NCBI GenBank assembly: GCA_016927895.1
Contig: JAFGLT010000048.1
Location: forward strand, 1 to 39,083
Origin: Candidatus Bathyarchaeota archaeon
GTDB taxonomy: Archaea; Thermoproteota; Bathyarchaeia; Bathyarchaeales; Bathycorpusculaceae
DNA: 39,083 nt
Direction: 5' to 3'
The position numbers and the translations under genes are program-made. Positions 1 through 7,206 of this stretch are shown here, in pieces. Within the stretch, counting starts at the first letter, position 1. Each line of letters begins with the position of its first letter. The notes beneath the pieces are model-generated. The model was not told the origin of the DNA. It saw only the letters and a program-made list of their open reading frames with translations, and did no database searches.

Positions 1-532
1 CAACTTCGTCGAGGCGGTTGTCGCTTGAGTAATAGTAGAATGCGCGTTTTTGCCTGTGGTCAAACACGATTCCATCGTTGAAAAATCCCAGTTGGGCATC
101 TGGAAAGTTCAGTTCGTCGCGGGTTTTTTGAGGGAGTTTTTCCCAGTAGCGAACTGCGTCGTAAGAGATGTAGCCGACTGCGCCGCCGACAAATCTGAAG
201 TTGCTGTTGAGAACAGTTTTGGCTTTTACGAGTTTTGCGATGTTGTGCAGGGGGTCGCTTGTTTTTTCAGTTATGGTTTCGCCTGTTTTTTCGTTGCGGA
301 TTTCTGTGTTGCCTTTCTTTACTTGGATGGTTAGGTTGGGGGAAAAGCCTATGAACGAGTATTGCGCCAGTTTTTTTGGGCCTTCGATGGATTCGAGGAG
401 GTAGGCGGTTTCATAACGTTTTTGAAGTTTGGAGAAGATTTCGAGGGGCGATTTGTTAAAAGGGAACCTTTTGTAGGTTAGTTTATGAGCATTAAGTAGC
501 GATTGTGATTGTTCGGAGCCAAATACGATACC
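1..532 (-). CDS. trpE: Anthranilate synthase component I, N-terminal part (runs off left edge)
   Basis: Read on the minus strand this is an open frame of about 177 codons with the N-terminal TrpE signature: YLLESIEGP followed by YSFIGFSP, then GGAVGYISYDAVRYWEKLP. TrpE converts chorismate and glutamine-derived ammonia to anthranilate, the first step of tryptophan synthesis; the catalytic C-terminal half lies outside the window. The start is a puzzle. The frame opens after a TGA at 533-535 and I find no ATG, GTG or TTG in frame before the conserved region. A well-placed ATG at 534-536, with AGAAGGTG a few bases upstream, lies in another frame and reads only 14 codons. This could be a frameshift (real or assembly error), a non-standard start or a leader peptide. 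A TATA-like TTAAATAA near 577-584 supports transcription from about 550. Family assignment is firm; the 5' boundary is not. Confidence 0.85.
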
Positions 533-533
533 T

Positions 534-584
534 CATTATAGCACCTTCTAAGGTTCTGAATCCTACCGTAATGCATTATTTAAG
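534..584 (-). promoter_or_regulatory. Probable trpE promoter and leader
   Basis: On the minus strand a TATA-like TTAAATAA lies near 577-584. A start site about 25-30 bp downstream, near 550, would give a very short leader carrying AGAAGGTG and an ATG at 534-536. That ATG opens a 14-codon frame containing one Trp codon before a TAA. The box position and ribosome site are visible; promoter function is inferred. Confidence 0.4.
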
Positions 585-607
585 GCTTTTGTGAACAAAA
601 ATGTACA

Positions 608-958
608 TTAACCTTTCTCTGCCATGGCCAAACAGCTGTCCAGCCAACCCAAATAGTCTTCGGAGCCTTCAACAATTGGAAGCGCAATGATTTCCGGCAC
701 TTCATAACTATGCAAAGCCTTCACCATTTCCACTAGCTTCTCAAACAAGTCTTTACGTGACTTCATGAAAACCAGGTATTCTTCAGCCTTCTCAATCTTT
801 CCAGACCAGCGGAAAAGCGAGGAAACTGGACCTGTTATGTTGGCGCAGGCAATAAGCTGTTCCTTGAGAAGACGCTGTGCGATGTTTTCTGCTTCCTGCT
901 TGCTTGCTGTTGTAACTAGCACGATAATATAGGTGTTCTGCAAATGTCTCACTCGCAA
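608..958 (-). CDS. cutA: CutA1-family divalent cation tolerance protein
   Basis: The 116-residue frame matches CutA1 along its whole length: YIIVLVTTA at the first strand, LIACANI, a WSGKIEK strand, the LHSYEVPEIIALPI core and the terminal YLGWLD segment. CutA1 proteins are small cytoplasmic trimers with a ferredoxin-like fold that bind divalent metals; their physiological role is unsettled. The start is uncertain. In-frame TTG (958), GTG (952) and TTG (946) all precede the conserved strand, and archaeal family members usually start just before it, so 946 or 952 may be correct. It is divergent from the regulator at 1085 and its 3' end is about 75 bp from the trpE frame. Confidence 0.9.
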   Translation of the reverse strand: MRVRHLQNTYIIVLVTTASKQEAENIAQRLLKEQLIACANITGPVSSLFRWSGKIEKAEEYLVFMKSRKDLFEKLVEMVKALHSYEVPEIIALPIVEGSEDYLGWLDSCLAMAEKG

Positions 959-1084
959 CTTAAAGCTATGCGCGTCTTTTCTAAAAACTTTTGTTGGCTC
1001 TGCATTGTCCCAGTTGAGTACGCATCAACACATTTAAGGTTCCATTTGATAATAGAAAGGCGTAGCCGAGGTGAACTTTGCTTG

Positions 1085-1570
1085 ATGGAGGAACAACTGA
1101 AAGTTTTAAAGGTTATGAGCGAGGTTACCCGCCGCGTAGACATGAACACTTTCGCTCAGATGGTCGGCTTAAACACAAGCCAAACTGTACAACGCATGCA
1201 AGATCTTGTTAACTCAGGCTTCATCAAGAAGGTGGGTGGTGGATACGGTATAACAGAAAAAGGCCAAATAATCCTCAAAGCCATAAAGCCACTTCCAAAA
1301 GAAAACGCATTTCACTTTTACACGGGATTCGGGCAACCCACCGGCTTCTCAGCAGAAAGTCTTAAAGACTTCTACGAAATTGTCAAACGCGTAGCTCCAG
1401 AATCACTGGATTTCCATCTTTACCGCGCCGATTTCGAAAACTGGATTAAAGCCACATTAAAAGACTCCATTTTAACCGAAGAGCTTGCCAACCTTAAAGT
1501 CGAAGCACTGAAAGGAGAAGAGCTTAGACAAAGAATCCTAAAAGCAATCGCAGCAAGATACGGTTTTTAG
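1085..1570 (+). CDS. Winged-helix DNA-binding protein with DUF5752-like C-terminal domain
   Basis: I place the start at the ATG at 1085, ten bases after GAGGTGA at 1068-1074; a TTG immediately before it is an alternative. The frame is open further upstream, but those residues look untranslated. Residues 1-65 form a winged helix-turn-helix (LKVLKVMSEVTRRVDMNTFAQMVGL, a recognition-helix region with SQTVQRMQDLV, then a wing ending in YGITEKG). The rest, FHFYTGFGQPTGFSAESL onward, with DFHLYRADFENWI and a helical EELRQRIL end, resembles archaeal DUF5752, whose function is unknown. A TATA-like ATTTAAGG near 1030-1038 fits a start site near 1060. It is probably a transcriptional regulator with a sensor or dimerisation domain; its targets are not evident. 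Confidence 0.75.
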   Translation: MEEQLKVLKVMSEVTRRVDMNTFAQMVGLNTSQTVQRMQDLVNSGFIKKVGGGYGITEKGQIILKAIKPLPKENAFHFYTGFGQPTGFSAESLKDFYEIVKRVAPESLDFHLYRADFENWIKATLKDSILTEELANLKVEALKGEELRQRILKAIAARYGF

Positions 1571-1593
1571 CTTAATTACGCGAGATGTTGCGT

Positions 1594-2064
1594 CTAAAGT
1601 TTTTGCTCTTTTTCTTTCTTTAGTTGAGTCCACCACGCAGGCACTTTGGCGGTTTCAGCGTTATCCCATGAGTCAAAGGGTTTTATGTCGAGAACAGGGG
1701 TTCCGTCAAACGCGTCGAGACCACGAACCGTTAAAACGTTGGCTTCAACCTTGACAAGCTCAACCAGCGTTAACCCAACCGGATTTGGGCGAAGCATAGT
1801 CCGTGTGGCAAAAACACCCAGCAGCGGCAGGTCTTTTCTGCCTTGAGGGTGAACCTTCAAGGTCTTACGTTGGCTCTCCGAAATTTCATTCAGCACAAAA
1901 AGCACAAATAAATGGGAAAAGCCATCAACCCCATTTAACGCTGTAGTTAACTCTTTGCGTATGACAACTTGTGAGGTTCGAGTTTTGTCTCTAACTTCGT
2001 TGCCGATGGCTGTTGTCCTGATAACGCCTATGGGTTTCAAAATGATTTCTTGTTTGGCAGACAT
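1594..2064 (-). CDS. trmO: tRNA (adenine-N6)-methyltransferase TrmO (TsaA/UPF0066 family)
   Basis: The protein (156 residues from the ATG at 2064; an in-frame GTG at 2076 is possible) has the TrmO beta-barrel signatures: KPIGVIRTTA at the N-terminus, GVDGFSHLFVLFVLNE, the RTMLRPNPVGLTLVELV block and DGTPVLDIKPFDSWD. In bacteria TrmO uses S-adenosylmethionine to methylate the N6-threonylcarbamoyladenosine at position 37 of tRNA-Thr; archaeal relatives are presumed to act on t6A or a related tRNA site. A TATA-like TATATAAG at 2100-2107 would start transcription near 2077, so the mRNA would be leaderless (GTG 2076) or have a leader of about 14 nt. Its 3' end faces the regulator at 1085-1570. Confidence 0.9.
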   Translation of the reverse strand: MSAKQEIILKPIGVIRTTAIGNEVRDKTRTSQVVIRKELTTALNGVDGFSHLFVLFVLNEISESQRKTLKVHPQGRKDLPLLGVFATRTMLRPNPVGLTLVELVKVEANVLTVRGLDAFDGTPVLDIKPFDSWDNAETAKVPAWWTQLKKEKEQKL

Positions 2065-2097
2065 GGTGTTATCCACTCAGCGTTTGAATCCGCGTGA

Positions 2098-2110
2098 AAC
2101 TATATAAGCA
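2098..2110 (-). promoter_or_regulatory. TATA box for trmO
   Basis: CTATATAAGC at 2100-2108 reads as an archaeal TATA box on the minus strand. It lies about 25 bp upstream of the GTG at 2076 and 36 bp upstream of the ATG at 2064, the usual geometry for a leaderless or short-leader archaeal transcript. Confidence 0.45.
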
Positions 2111-2271
2111 TTAGACGGTTCGAATACTTTTCACTTTGACTTTTCGATTTCACGTATTTAATATGGAGAAAACTGTGCAAGAGTGACTGAAACTTTATGT
2201 AGTTGATATGGACTTTTTGGGTATCTGTATGCGTAGGGCATTTATTGAATTGGTGCCCGAGGTGAAGTGGA

Positions 2272-2814
2272 GTGACGGAGACATCAACCTCCAGAAAGCC
2301 AATAAAAGCGTCCGAGATTGACCCGAAGTTCAAGTATGAACTGTCGAGGATGCCCGGCGGAGAAAAGCTTCTCAGGTGTTTTCAGTGCGGAACATGCACC
2401 AGTGACTGTCCAGTGGCAAGATTCAGTGACGCTTACAGGCCACGTAGAATAATTCGTATGGCTCAACTTGGCTTGAAAGAACGTGTTCTCAACAGTGAAA
2501 CTTTATGGTTGTGTGCTGCATGCTTCACTTGCACAGATCGCTGTCCTCAAGGCGTGGAAGTCGCAAGTGTCATCCGCGTGCTGAGAAACCTAGCGGCTGA
2601 GAAAGGTATTGTGCCCCAAGTTTTCAAAGACCAAGCTGCGTGCATACTTGATTCAGGTTACGCTTACAAGATTCCAGAGTTAAGAATAAAGAAACGGGTA
2701 ACTCTAGGGTTGCCGCCGCTTCCAACAAGCAATCCTGAAAGCATATGCAAAGCCCTGAAAGGCGTCAAATTCATAGAAACCACTGGAAAGGAGGGGGAAA
2801 AGAGTGAGCAGTAA
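2272..2814 (+). CDS. hdrC: Heterodisulfide reductase subunit C-like iron-sulfur protein
   Basis: This 180-residue protein has two [4Fe-4S] motifs of the HdrC type: C36-x2-C39-x2-C42-x3-C46 and C81-x2-C84-x2-C87-x3-C91. HdrC carries electrons from HdrA to the catalytic HdrB in cytoplasmic heterodisulfide reductase. The GTG start at 2272 is fixed by GAGGTGA at 2259-2265, six bases upstream. The gene overlaps hdrB by 11 bp and begins the hdrC-hdrB-mvhG-mvhA cluster. No hdrA lies upstream; the neighbour is trmO. The frame could also serve an Hdr-like complex using another disulfide, since the organism need not be a methanogen. Confidence 0.92.
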   Translation: MTETSTSRKPIKASEIDPKFKYELSRMPGGEKLLRCFQCGTCTSDCPVARFSDAYRPRRIIRMAQLGLKERVLNSETLWLCAACFTCTDRCPQGVEVASVIRVLRNLAAEKGIVPQVFKDQAACILDSGYAYKIPELRIKKRVTLGLPPLPTSNPESICKALKGVKFIETTGKEGEKSEQ

Positions 2815-3688
2815 ATATCTGATTTTCCTCGGCTGTGCAATTCCCTACCGCGTGGCATCCTACGAAATTTCAGCCCGCAAAGTCCTTGCCAAGCTTGGCG
2901 TGGAACTGGTTGAGATGCCTGAGTTCAACTGTTGTGGTCTTCCGTTAGATCCAGTGAGCCACGAAACCATGCTCATACTTGCAGCAAGAAACCTTGCGTT
3001 AGCCGAACAGACAGGCTTGAACATTCTCACTCTATGCCCAGGATGCGCTGGTACCCTGAAGAAAGTTAACAAGATTTTAAAGGAAGATAAGGCATTAAGA
3101 GAACAAATCAACGGTCACCTGAAAGAATCAGGGTTGGAGTTTAAAGGGACTGTGGAAACCAAACATATAGTGCAGGTGCTTACGGAGGATGTGGGCTTGG
3201 AGAAAATAAAGGAAGCTGTAGTTAACCCGCTTACTATGCTTAAGGTTGCTGAGCACGTTGGCTGTCATCTGCTGAGGCCGAGAGACATTATAGGTTTTGA
3301 CGAACCTGAAGATCCGCAAACCCTGAAAAAGCTCATTGAAGCAACAGGCGCCACATGCTTAGACTACGTTGACGAGACAGAATGCTGCGGCGCGCCAAGC
3401 GTAGGCGTAAGCGACAAAGTCGCGTTGCAGCTTGCCCGAGACAAATTCAACCACGTAAAAGCGGTGGAAGCGCAAGCCTTAATTACGATTTGCCCGTTTT
3501 GCCACATAATGTTCGACACAAATGAGTTGCGCATAGAGCGAATGTTCAGCGAAACCTACGGAATACCTGTTTTGCATTACCCGCAGCTGCTCGGGTTAGC
3601 TATGGGTATGACTCCTGAGGAACTTGCTTTCAACGAACTCAGAGTCGACACCTCAAAAATGTTACAAGTACTAAAAGGAGTAAATTAA
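2804..3688 (+). CDS. hdrB: Heterodisulfide reductase subunit B (two CCG domains)
   Basis: Both cysteine-rich CCG domains are complete: C11, C43-C44, C78-x2-C81 in the first half and C154, C194-C195, C230-x2-C233 in the second. In characterised HdrB these bind two non-cubane [4Fe-4S] clusters that reduce the CoM-S-S-CoB heterodisulfide. At 294 residues the length is normal for the family. The GTG start at 2804 lies inside the hdrC end, behind GGAGGGGGAAAAG, so translation is probably coupled. With both clusters intact the protein should be catalytically competent; whether its substrate is CoM-S-S-CoB or another disulfide cannot be told from this window. Confidence 0.94.
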   Translation: MSSKYLIFLGCAIPYRVASYEISARKVLAKLGVELVEMPEFNCCGLPLDPVSHETMLILAARNLALAEQTGLNILTLCPGCAGTLKKVNKILKEDKALREQINGHLKESGLEFKGTVETKHIVQVLTEDVGLEKIKEAVVNPLTMLKVAEHVGCHLLRPRDIIGFDEPEDPQTLKKLIEATGATCLDYVDETECCGAPSVGVSDKVALQLARDKFNHVKAVEAQALITICPFCHIMFDTNELRIERMFSETYGIPVLHYPQLLGLAMGMTPEELAFNELRVDTSKMLQVLKGVN

Positions 3689-3690
3689 AA

Positions 3691-4668
3691 ATGAGTAAAA
3701 ACAAGCTGAAAATAGCCTTTTACTGGGCTGCAAGTTGCGGCGGCTGTGAAATAGCCGTTTTAGACATTAACGAGAAAATCCTTGACTTAGTGCAAATAGC
3801 CGACATCGTGTTCTGGCCCGTCGCCATGGACATCAAATACAAAGACGTGGAAAACATGCCTGACAAGTACATTGACATCACATTCTTCAACGGGTCGATC
3901 CGAAACTCTGAACAAGAGCACATGGCCAAACTACTGCGCCAAAAATCAAAAACACTGGTTGCCTTCGGCTCCTGCGCCCACGAAGGCTGCATACCAGGCT
4001 TAGCCAACCTGCACGACAGCAAAGAAATCCTCGACTACGTTTACCTGCAACAAAAAGGACTTGTAAACCCAGCGGGAAACATCCCCACACCCGAAACAAA
4101 AGTGAAAGAAGGCACACTAGAGATCCCCCAGTTCTACGACACCGTGAAAACTTTAGCGCAAACAGTGGACGTAGACTATTACCTACCGGGCTGTCCACCA
4201 CCAGTCGCGCTTATAACCAACGCAATAGATGCAATCGCAAAGAACGAGTTGCCTCCGAAAGGCTCAGTTCTGGCACCGCCAAAAGCTGTGTGCGACGAGT
4301 GCCCCAGAACAAGAGAAAACAAGAAAATCACAAAGCTCTACCGGGTATACGAGAAAGCGCCTGACCCAGAAAAATGCTTGCTTGAACAAGGCATACTCTG
4401 CATGGGTCCAGCCACTCGCAGCGGCTGCGGTGCTCAATGCCTGAAGGTTGACATGCCTTGCACGGGATGTGGTGGGCCTGGTCCAAACATGCCGGAACTA
4501 GGTGCTGGAATGATATCCGCTTTAGCATCTATACTCGGATATGACGAAAAGGATTTGTCCCCTGAGGCTGTTGAAAAGTTGATGAGCCAGATAGTAGACC
4601 CTGTTGGCACGTTCTACATGTACTCTTTACCCGCTTCAATTCTTAAAAGAAAGGTGATGAAAAAATGA
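3691..4668 (+). CDS. mvhG: F420-non-reducing [NiFe] hydrogenase small subunit
   Basis: This is a 325-residue small (gamma) subunit of a group 3 [NiFe] hydrogenase. The proximal-cluster region has C16-x2-C19 in AASCGGCE, then FGSCAHEGC (C95, C100) and a YLPGCPPP segment (C168). Further cysteines at 201, 204, 229, 237, 246, 250, 257 and 260 would hold the additional FeS clusters. MvhG relays electrons from the active site in MvhA toward MvhD and HdrA. AAGGAG at 3675-3680 precedes the ATG, two bases after the hdrB stop, and the gene overlaps mvhA by 4 bp. There is no signal peptide, consistent with a cytoplasmic enzyme. Confidence 0.93.
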   Translation: MSKNKLKIAFYWAASCGGCEIAVLDINEKILDLVQIADIVFWPVAMDIKYKDVENMPDKYIDITFFNGSIRNSEQEHMAKLLRQKSKTLVAFGSCAHEGCIPGLANLHDSKEILDYVYLQQKGLVNPAGNIPTPETKVKEGTLEIPQFYDTVKTLAQTVDVDYYLPGCPPPVALITNAIDAIAKNELPPKGSVLAPPKAVCDECPRTRENKKITKLYRVYEKAPDPEKCLLEQGILCMGPATRSGCGAQCLKVDMPCTGCGGPGPNMPELGAGMISALASILGYDEKDLSPEAVEKLMSQIVDPVGTFYMYSLPASILKRKVMKK

Positions 4669-6116
4669 AAGAAATAAGCATAAATCCAATTACGCGACTT
4701 GAAGGTCACGGAGCCATTTCCATCTTCCTCAACGACGAAGGCGAAGTGGAAAACGCATACCTGAAAATCCCTGAACTCAGAGGATTCGAGAAATTCTGTG
4801 AGGGAAGACGCGCTGAACTCATGGCTCAGCTCACAACAAGAATATGTGGAGTCTGCCCGGTTGCGCACCACTTTGCGTCAGCCAAAGCTTTAGACGCCGC
4901 GTTCAATGTTGACCCACCATCAGCCGCGAAGAAACTCAGAGAACTCATGTACCAAGGATACATAATCTACGATCACATATTGCACTTCTACTATTTGGGC
5001 GGACCCGACTTCGTAGTTGGTCCTGACGCGCCCCCCGAAAAACGCAACATCTTAGGCGTAATAGAAAAAGCAGGCTTGGACGTAGGAAAAGAAGTCATTA
5101 AGCACAGAGCCTATGGACAGAAGATAACTGCGATTATAGGCGGCAAAGCTACGCACCCAGTATGCGCCTTGCCCGGCGGCATATCCAAAGCGTTAAGCGA
5201 AGAGGACAGACAGGAAATCGAAAAGATGGCTACTTCTTCTGTTGAGTTCGCCAAGTTCAGCTTGAAGCTTTTCCATGACATAGTGCTGGGAAACAGCGCG
5301 TACCTTGACTTGATCAAGAGCGACGCTTACACTATGAAGACGTACTATATGGGTCAAGTGGACGCTAACAACAAGGTGAACTTCTACGACGGAAAAATCA
5401 GGGTAACCGACCCGAACGGCAGTGAATTCTTAAAATTCGAAGCGAAAGAATACTTAACCCACATCGGAGAACACGTGGAACCCTGGACTTACTCCAAGTT
5501 TCCGTTCCTGAAAAAAGTCGGCTGGAAAGGCGAATTCTACGGCAAAGACAACGGAGTCTACCGTGTTGGCCCACTCGGGCGGTTGAACGCTGCTGAAGGC
5601 ATGGCTACGCCGCTGGCTCAAGCAGAATACGAGGTGATGTACAAGACCTTAGGCAGACCGGTGCACGGGACTTTGGCTTTCCACTGGGCACGTTTAATTG
5701 AGCTGCTTTACGCTGCTGAACGCGCAGTTGAGCTGGCCAAAGACCCTGAAATCACAAGCAAAAACGTACGCAACAAACCTGGCGAGCCAGGTGAAGGCGT
5801 CGGCGTGGTTGAAGCAGCAAGAGGAACACTGTACCACCATTACGTGCTGGACGAGAAAGCGCTGGTTAAGAACGTGAACATGATTGTGGCTACCACAAAC
5901 AATTACCCCGCTATCTGCATGTCAATACGCGACGCGGCTAAAGGGTTGATACACAACGGCAAGTTTGACCAAGGTGTGCTTAACAAAGTTGAGATGGCTT
6001 TCAGAGCTTATGACCCATGCTTCGCATGTGCAACCCACCTCGCAGTTGGGCAGATGCCGCTAAACGTTAAGGTTTACGACAGCCAGAAAAACCTGTTACA
6101 AACCTTCCAGCGGTAA
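4665..6116 (+). CDS. mvhA: F420-non-reducing [NiFe] hydrogenase large (catalytic) subunit
   Basis: The 483-residue large subunit has both nickel-ligand pairs: RICGVCPVAHH (C61, C64) and DPCFACATH (C452, C455). The N-terminal RLEGHG motif is also present. Residues after His458 form a 25-residue tail that the maturation protease normally removes once nickel is inserted; the next gene is such a protease. MvhA splits or produces H2, and in methanogens works with MvhG, MvhD and HdrABC. The start overlaps mvhG by 4 bp (ATGA). A T-rich stretch follows the stop at 6117-6152. Confidence 0.95.
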   Translation: MKEISINPITRLEGHGAISIFLNDEGEVENAYLKIPELRGFEKFCEGRRAELMAQLTTRICGVCPVAHHFASAKALDAAFNVDPPSAAKKLRELMYQGYIIYDHILHFYYLGGPDFVVGPDAPPEKRNILGVIEKAGLDVGKEVIKHRAYGQKITAIIGGKATHPVCALPGGISKALSEEDRQEIEKMATSSVEFAKFSLKLFHDIVLGNSAYLDLIKSDAYTMKTYYMGQVDANNKVNFYDGKIRVTDPNGSEFLKFEAKEYLTHIGEHVEPWTYSKFPFLKKVGWKGEFYGKDNGVYRVGPLGRLNAAEGMATPLAQAEYEVMYKTLGRPVHGTLAFHWARLIELLYAAERAVELAKDPEITSKNVRNKPGEPGEGVGVVEAARGTLYHHYVLDEKALVKNVNMIVATTNNYPAICMSIRDAAKGLIHNGKFDQGVLNKVEMAFRAYDPCFACATHLAVGQMPLNVKVYDSQKNLLQTFQR

Positions 6117-6117
6117 A

Positions 6118-6152
6118 CCTTTTCTTTACTTCTTCTCAATTCTATTTTTTGC
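6118..6152 (+). terminator. T-rich stretch after mvhA
   Basis: The 35 bases after the mvhA stop are strongly pyrimidine-rich, with runs of four to six T. This is the sort of tract at which archaeal RNA polymerase pauses or terminates. Because the maturation protease gene starts only 13 bp later, it may act as a partial attenuator rather than a full stop. Confidence 0.35.
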
Positions 6153-6164
6153 TGGCGTTTCAAC

Positions 6165-6668
6165 TTGATTAAAAGAAATTATAACATTCAAGATGCATTG
6201 GAAGAGTGGTTTACAGACGCAGATAAGGTGGTAATAGCGGGCATTGGAAACCCTATCCGCAGGGATGATTTTGTAGGCGTAAAAATCGTTCAGGATTTAG
6301 AGGGCAAAGTTTCAGATAAAGTCAGTTTGCTTGAGTGCGAGACTGTCCCCGAAAGCTTCATGCAGGAAATAGCAGACATTAACCCAAGCCACGTGCTCCT
6401 TGTCGACGCGGCGATTCTTGGGCTCAAACCCGGAGAGACACGGCTTGTCTTTCCAGAACAGGTAACGGATTTTCCAGCCATAACAACTCACGTTTTGCCC
6501 CTGCGCATCTTCTGCGAGTTTATAACGAAAATGACGGAAGCGAAAATCGCTTTGTTGCTGATTGAGCCTGAGAACACAGAGTTCGGGGAAGGCTTGACGC
6601 AGGCAGTGCAAGCTGCTGCTGAGAAAGTTGTAGTTATGTTGCGAAAACTTTTGCGAAAAACGGGTTAA
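6165..6668 (+). CDS. [NiFe]-hydrogenase maturation protease (HycI/FrhD type)
   Basis: The 167-residue protein has the family hallmark GIGNPIRRDDFVG, a metal-ligand region in ECETVPESF, DAAILG in the middle and the TTHVLPL histidine segment. These endopeptidases bind the nickel in the large-subunit precursor and cut after the DPCxxCxxH motif. That matches MvhA upstream, which still carries a 25-residue C-terminal tail. The start is a TTG at 6165, 48 bp after the mvhA stop with a T-rich tract between; a TTG start and this tract suggest lower expression than the structural subunits. HycI- and FrhD-like subgroups cannot be separated by eye. Confidence 0.92.
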   Translation: MIKRNYNIQDALEEWFTDADKVVIAGIGNPIRRDDFVGVKIVQDLEGKVSDKVSLLECETVPESFMQEIADINPSHVLLVDAAILGLKPGETRLVFPEQVTDFPAITTHVLPLRIFCEFITKMTEAKIALLLIEPENTEFGEGLTQAVQAAAEKVVVMLRKLLRKTG

Positions 6669-6710
6669 AGAAAGAAGTACAAAAAAATCTTCTTTTTGCT
6701 TACTTCTTTT
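6669..6710. terminator. Bidirectional terminator between convergent genes
   Basis: AAAGAAGTA at 6671-6679 and TACTTCTTT at 6701-6709 are perfect inverted copies separated by an A-run and T-run. The element sits between the 3' ends of the maturation protease (plus) and the ferredoxin gene (minus), whose last codons form its right arm. Either strand would give a hairpin flanked by U-rich sequence. Confidence 0.5.
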
Positions 6711-7200
6711 TCTTTGCTTCTTGGAAGAGTTTCTTTACTGCGCTGATTCTTGCTTTCTGCGCTAGCACATCGCTTGTTACCAGTGTTAATGCTTCTTCTG
6801 GGCACCATTTGATGCATTGTGGTCCATCGGCTTCGTCTTTGCATAGATCACAGACGTGGACGACTTTGGTTTCTGGATGCAACATTATTGCGCCGTAGTC
6901 GCATGCTTCGATGCACCATCCGCAGCCGTTACACTTGTCCACGTCCAATATTATGGTGCCTGTTTCCTCTGACTGAGTTAAAGCGTCTCGTGGGCATGCA
7001 GCAACGCATGGTGGGTCTTCGCAACGTCTGCAGGTGACAGCCATGTTGGCTAGTTGGTTTACGCGCACTACACGTATGCGTGATTTTAGCGGGTTGAAGC
7101 CTTTCTCTTTTGTCCATGAGCATATGTACTCGCAGATTTGGCAGCCTACGCATTTTTCGGGGTCTGCTGAAACGAATTTTCGTTCATGAATCTTCACCAT
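6700..7200 (-). CDS. Four-cluster [4Fe-4S] ferredoxin-type electron transfer subunit (AOR partner)
   Basis: The 166-residue protein has sixteen cysteines in four groups: CVGCQICEYIC near the N-terminus, CRRCEDPPCVAACP, CNGCGWCIEACDYG, and CDLC followed by CIKWCP. This is the HycB/DmsB-like arrangement with four [4Fe-4S] clusters, typical of electron-transfer subunits rather than free ferredoxins. The ATG lies 6 bp after the AOR stop, with CAGGAGG just upstream, so the two genes form an operon. Its likely job is to pass electrons between AOR and an acceptor such as ferredoxin. Proximity suggests, but does not prove, a link to the hydrogenase/Hdr proteins next door. The Lys-rich C-terminus has no cysteines. 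Confidence 0.88.
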   Translation of the reverse strand: MVKIHERKFVSADPEKCVGCQICEYICSWTKEKGFNPLKSRIRVVRVNQLANMAVTCRRCEDPPCVAACPRDALTQSEETGTIILDVDKCNGCGWCIEACDYGAIMLHPETKVVHVCDLCKDEADGPQCIKWCPEEALTLVTSDVLAQKARISAVKKLFQEAKKKK

Positions 7201-7206
7201 CTCTGC

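Noticed and set aside
50-404. Plus-strand frames at 50-334 and 201-404
   Set aside because: The minus strand here reads clear TrpE; these frames have poor composition and no start-site support.
2112-2122. GGTTCGAATAC resembling a tRNA T-loop
   Set aside because: No acceptor, D- or anticodon-arm pairing could be found around it on either strand.
2208-2321. 37-codon upstream frame overlapping the hdrC start
   Set aside because: No ribosome site precedes its ATG, and hdrC has a strong one. It overlaps the conserved gene in another frame.
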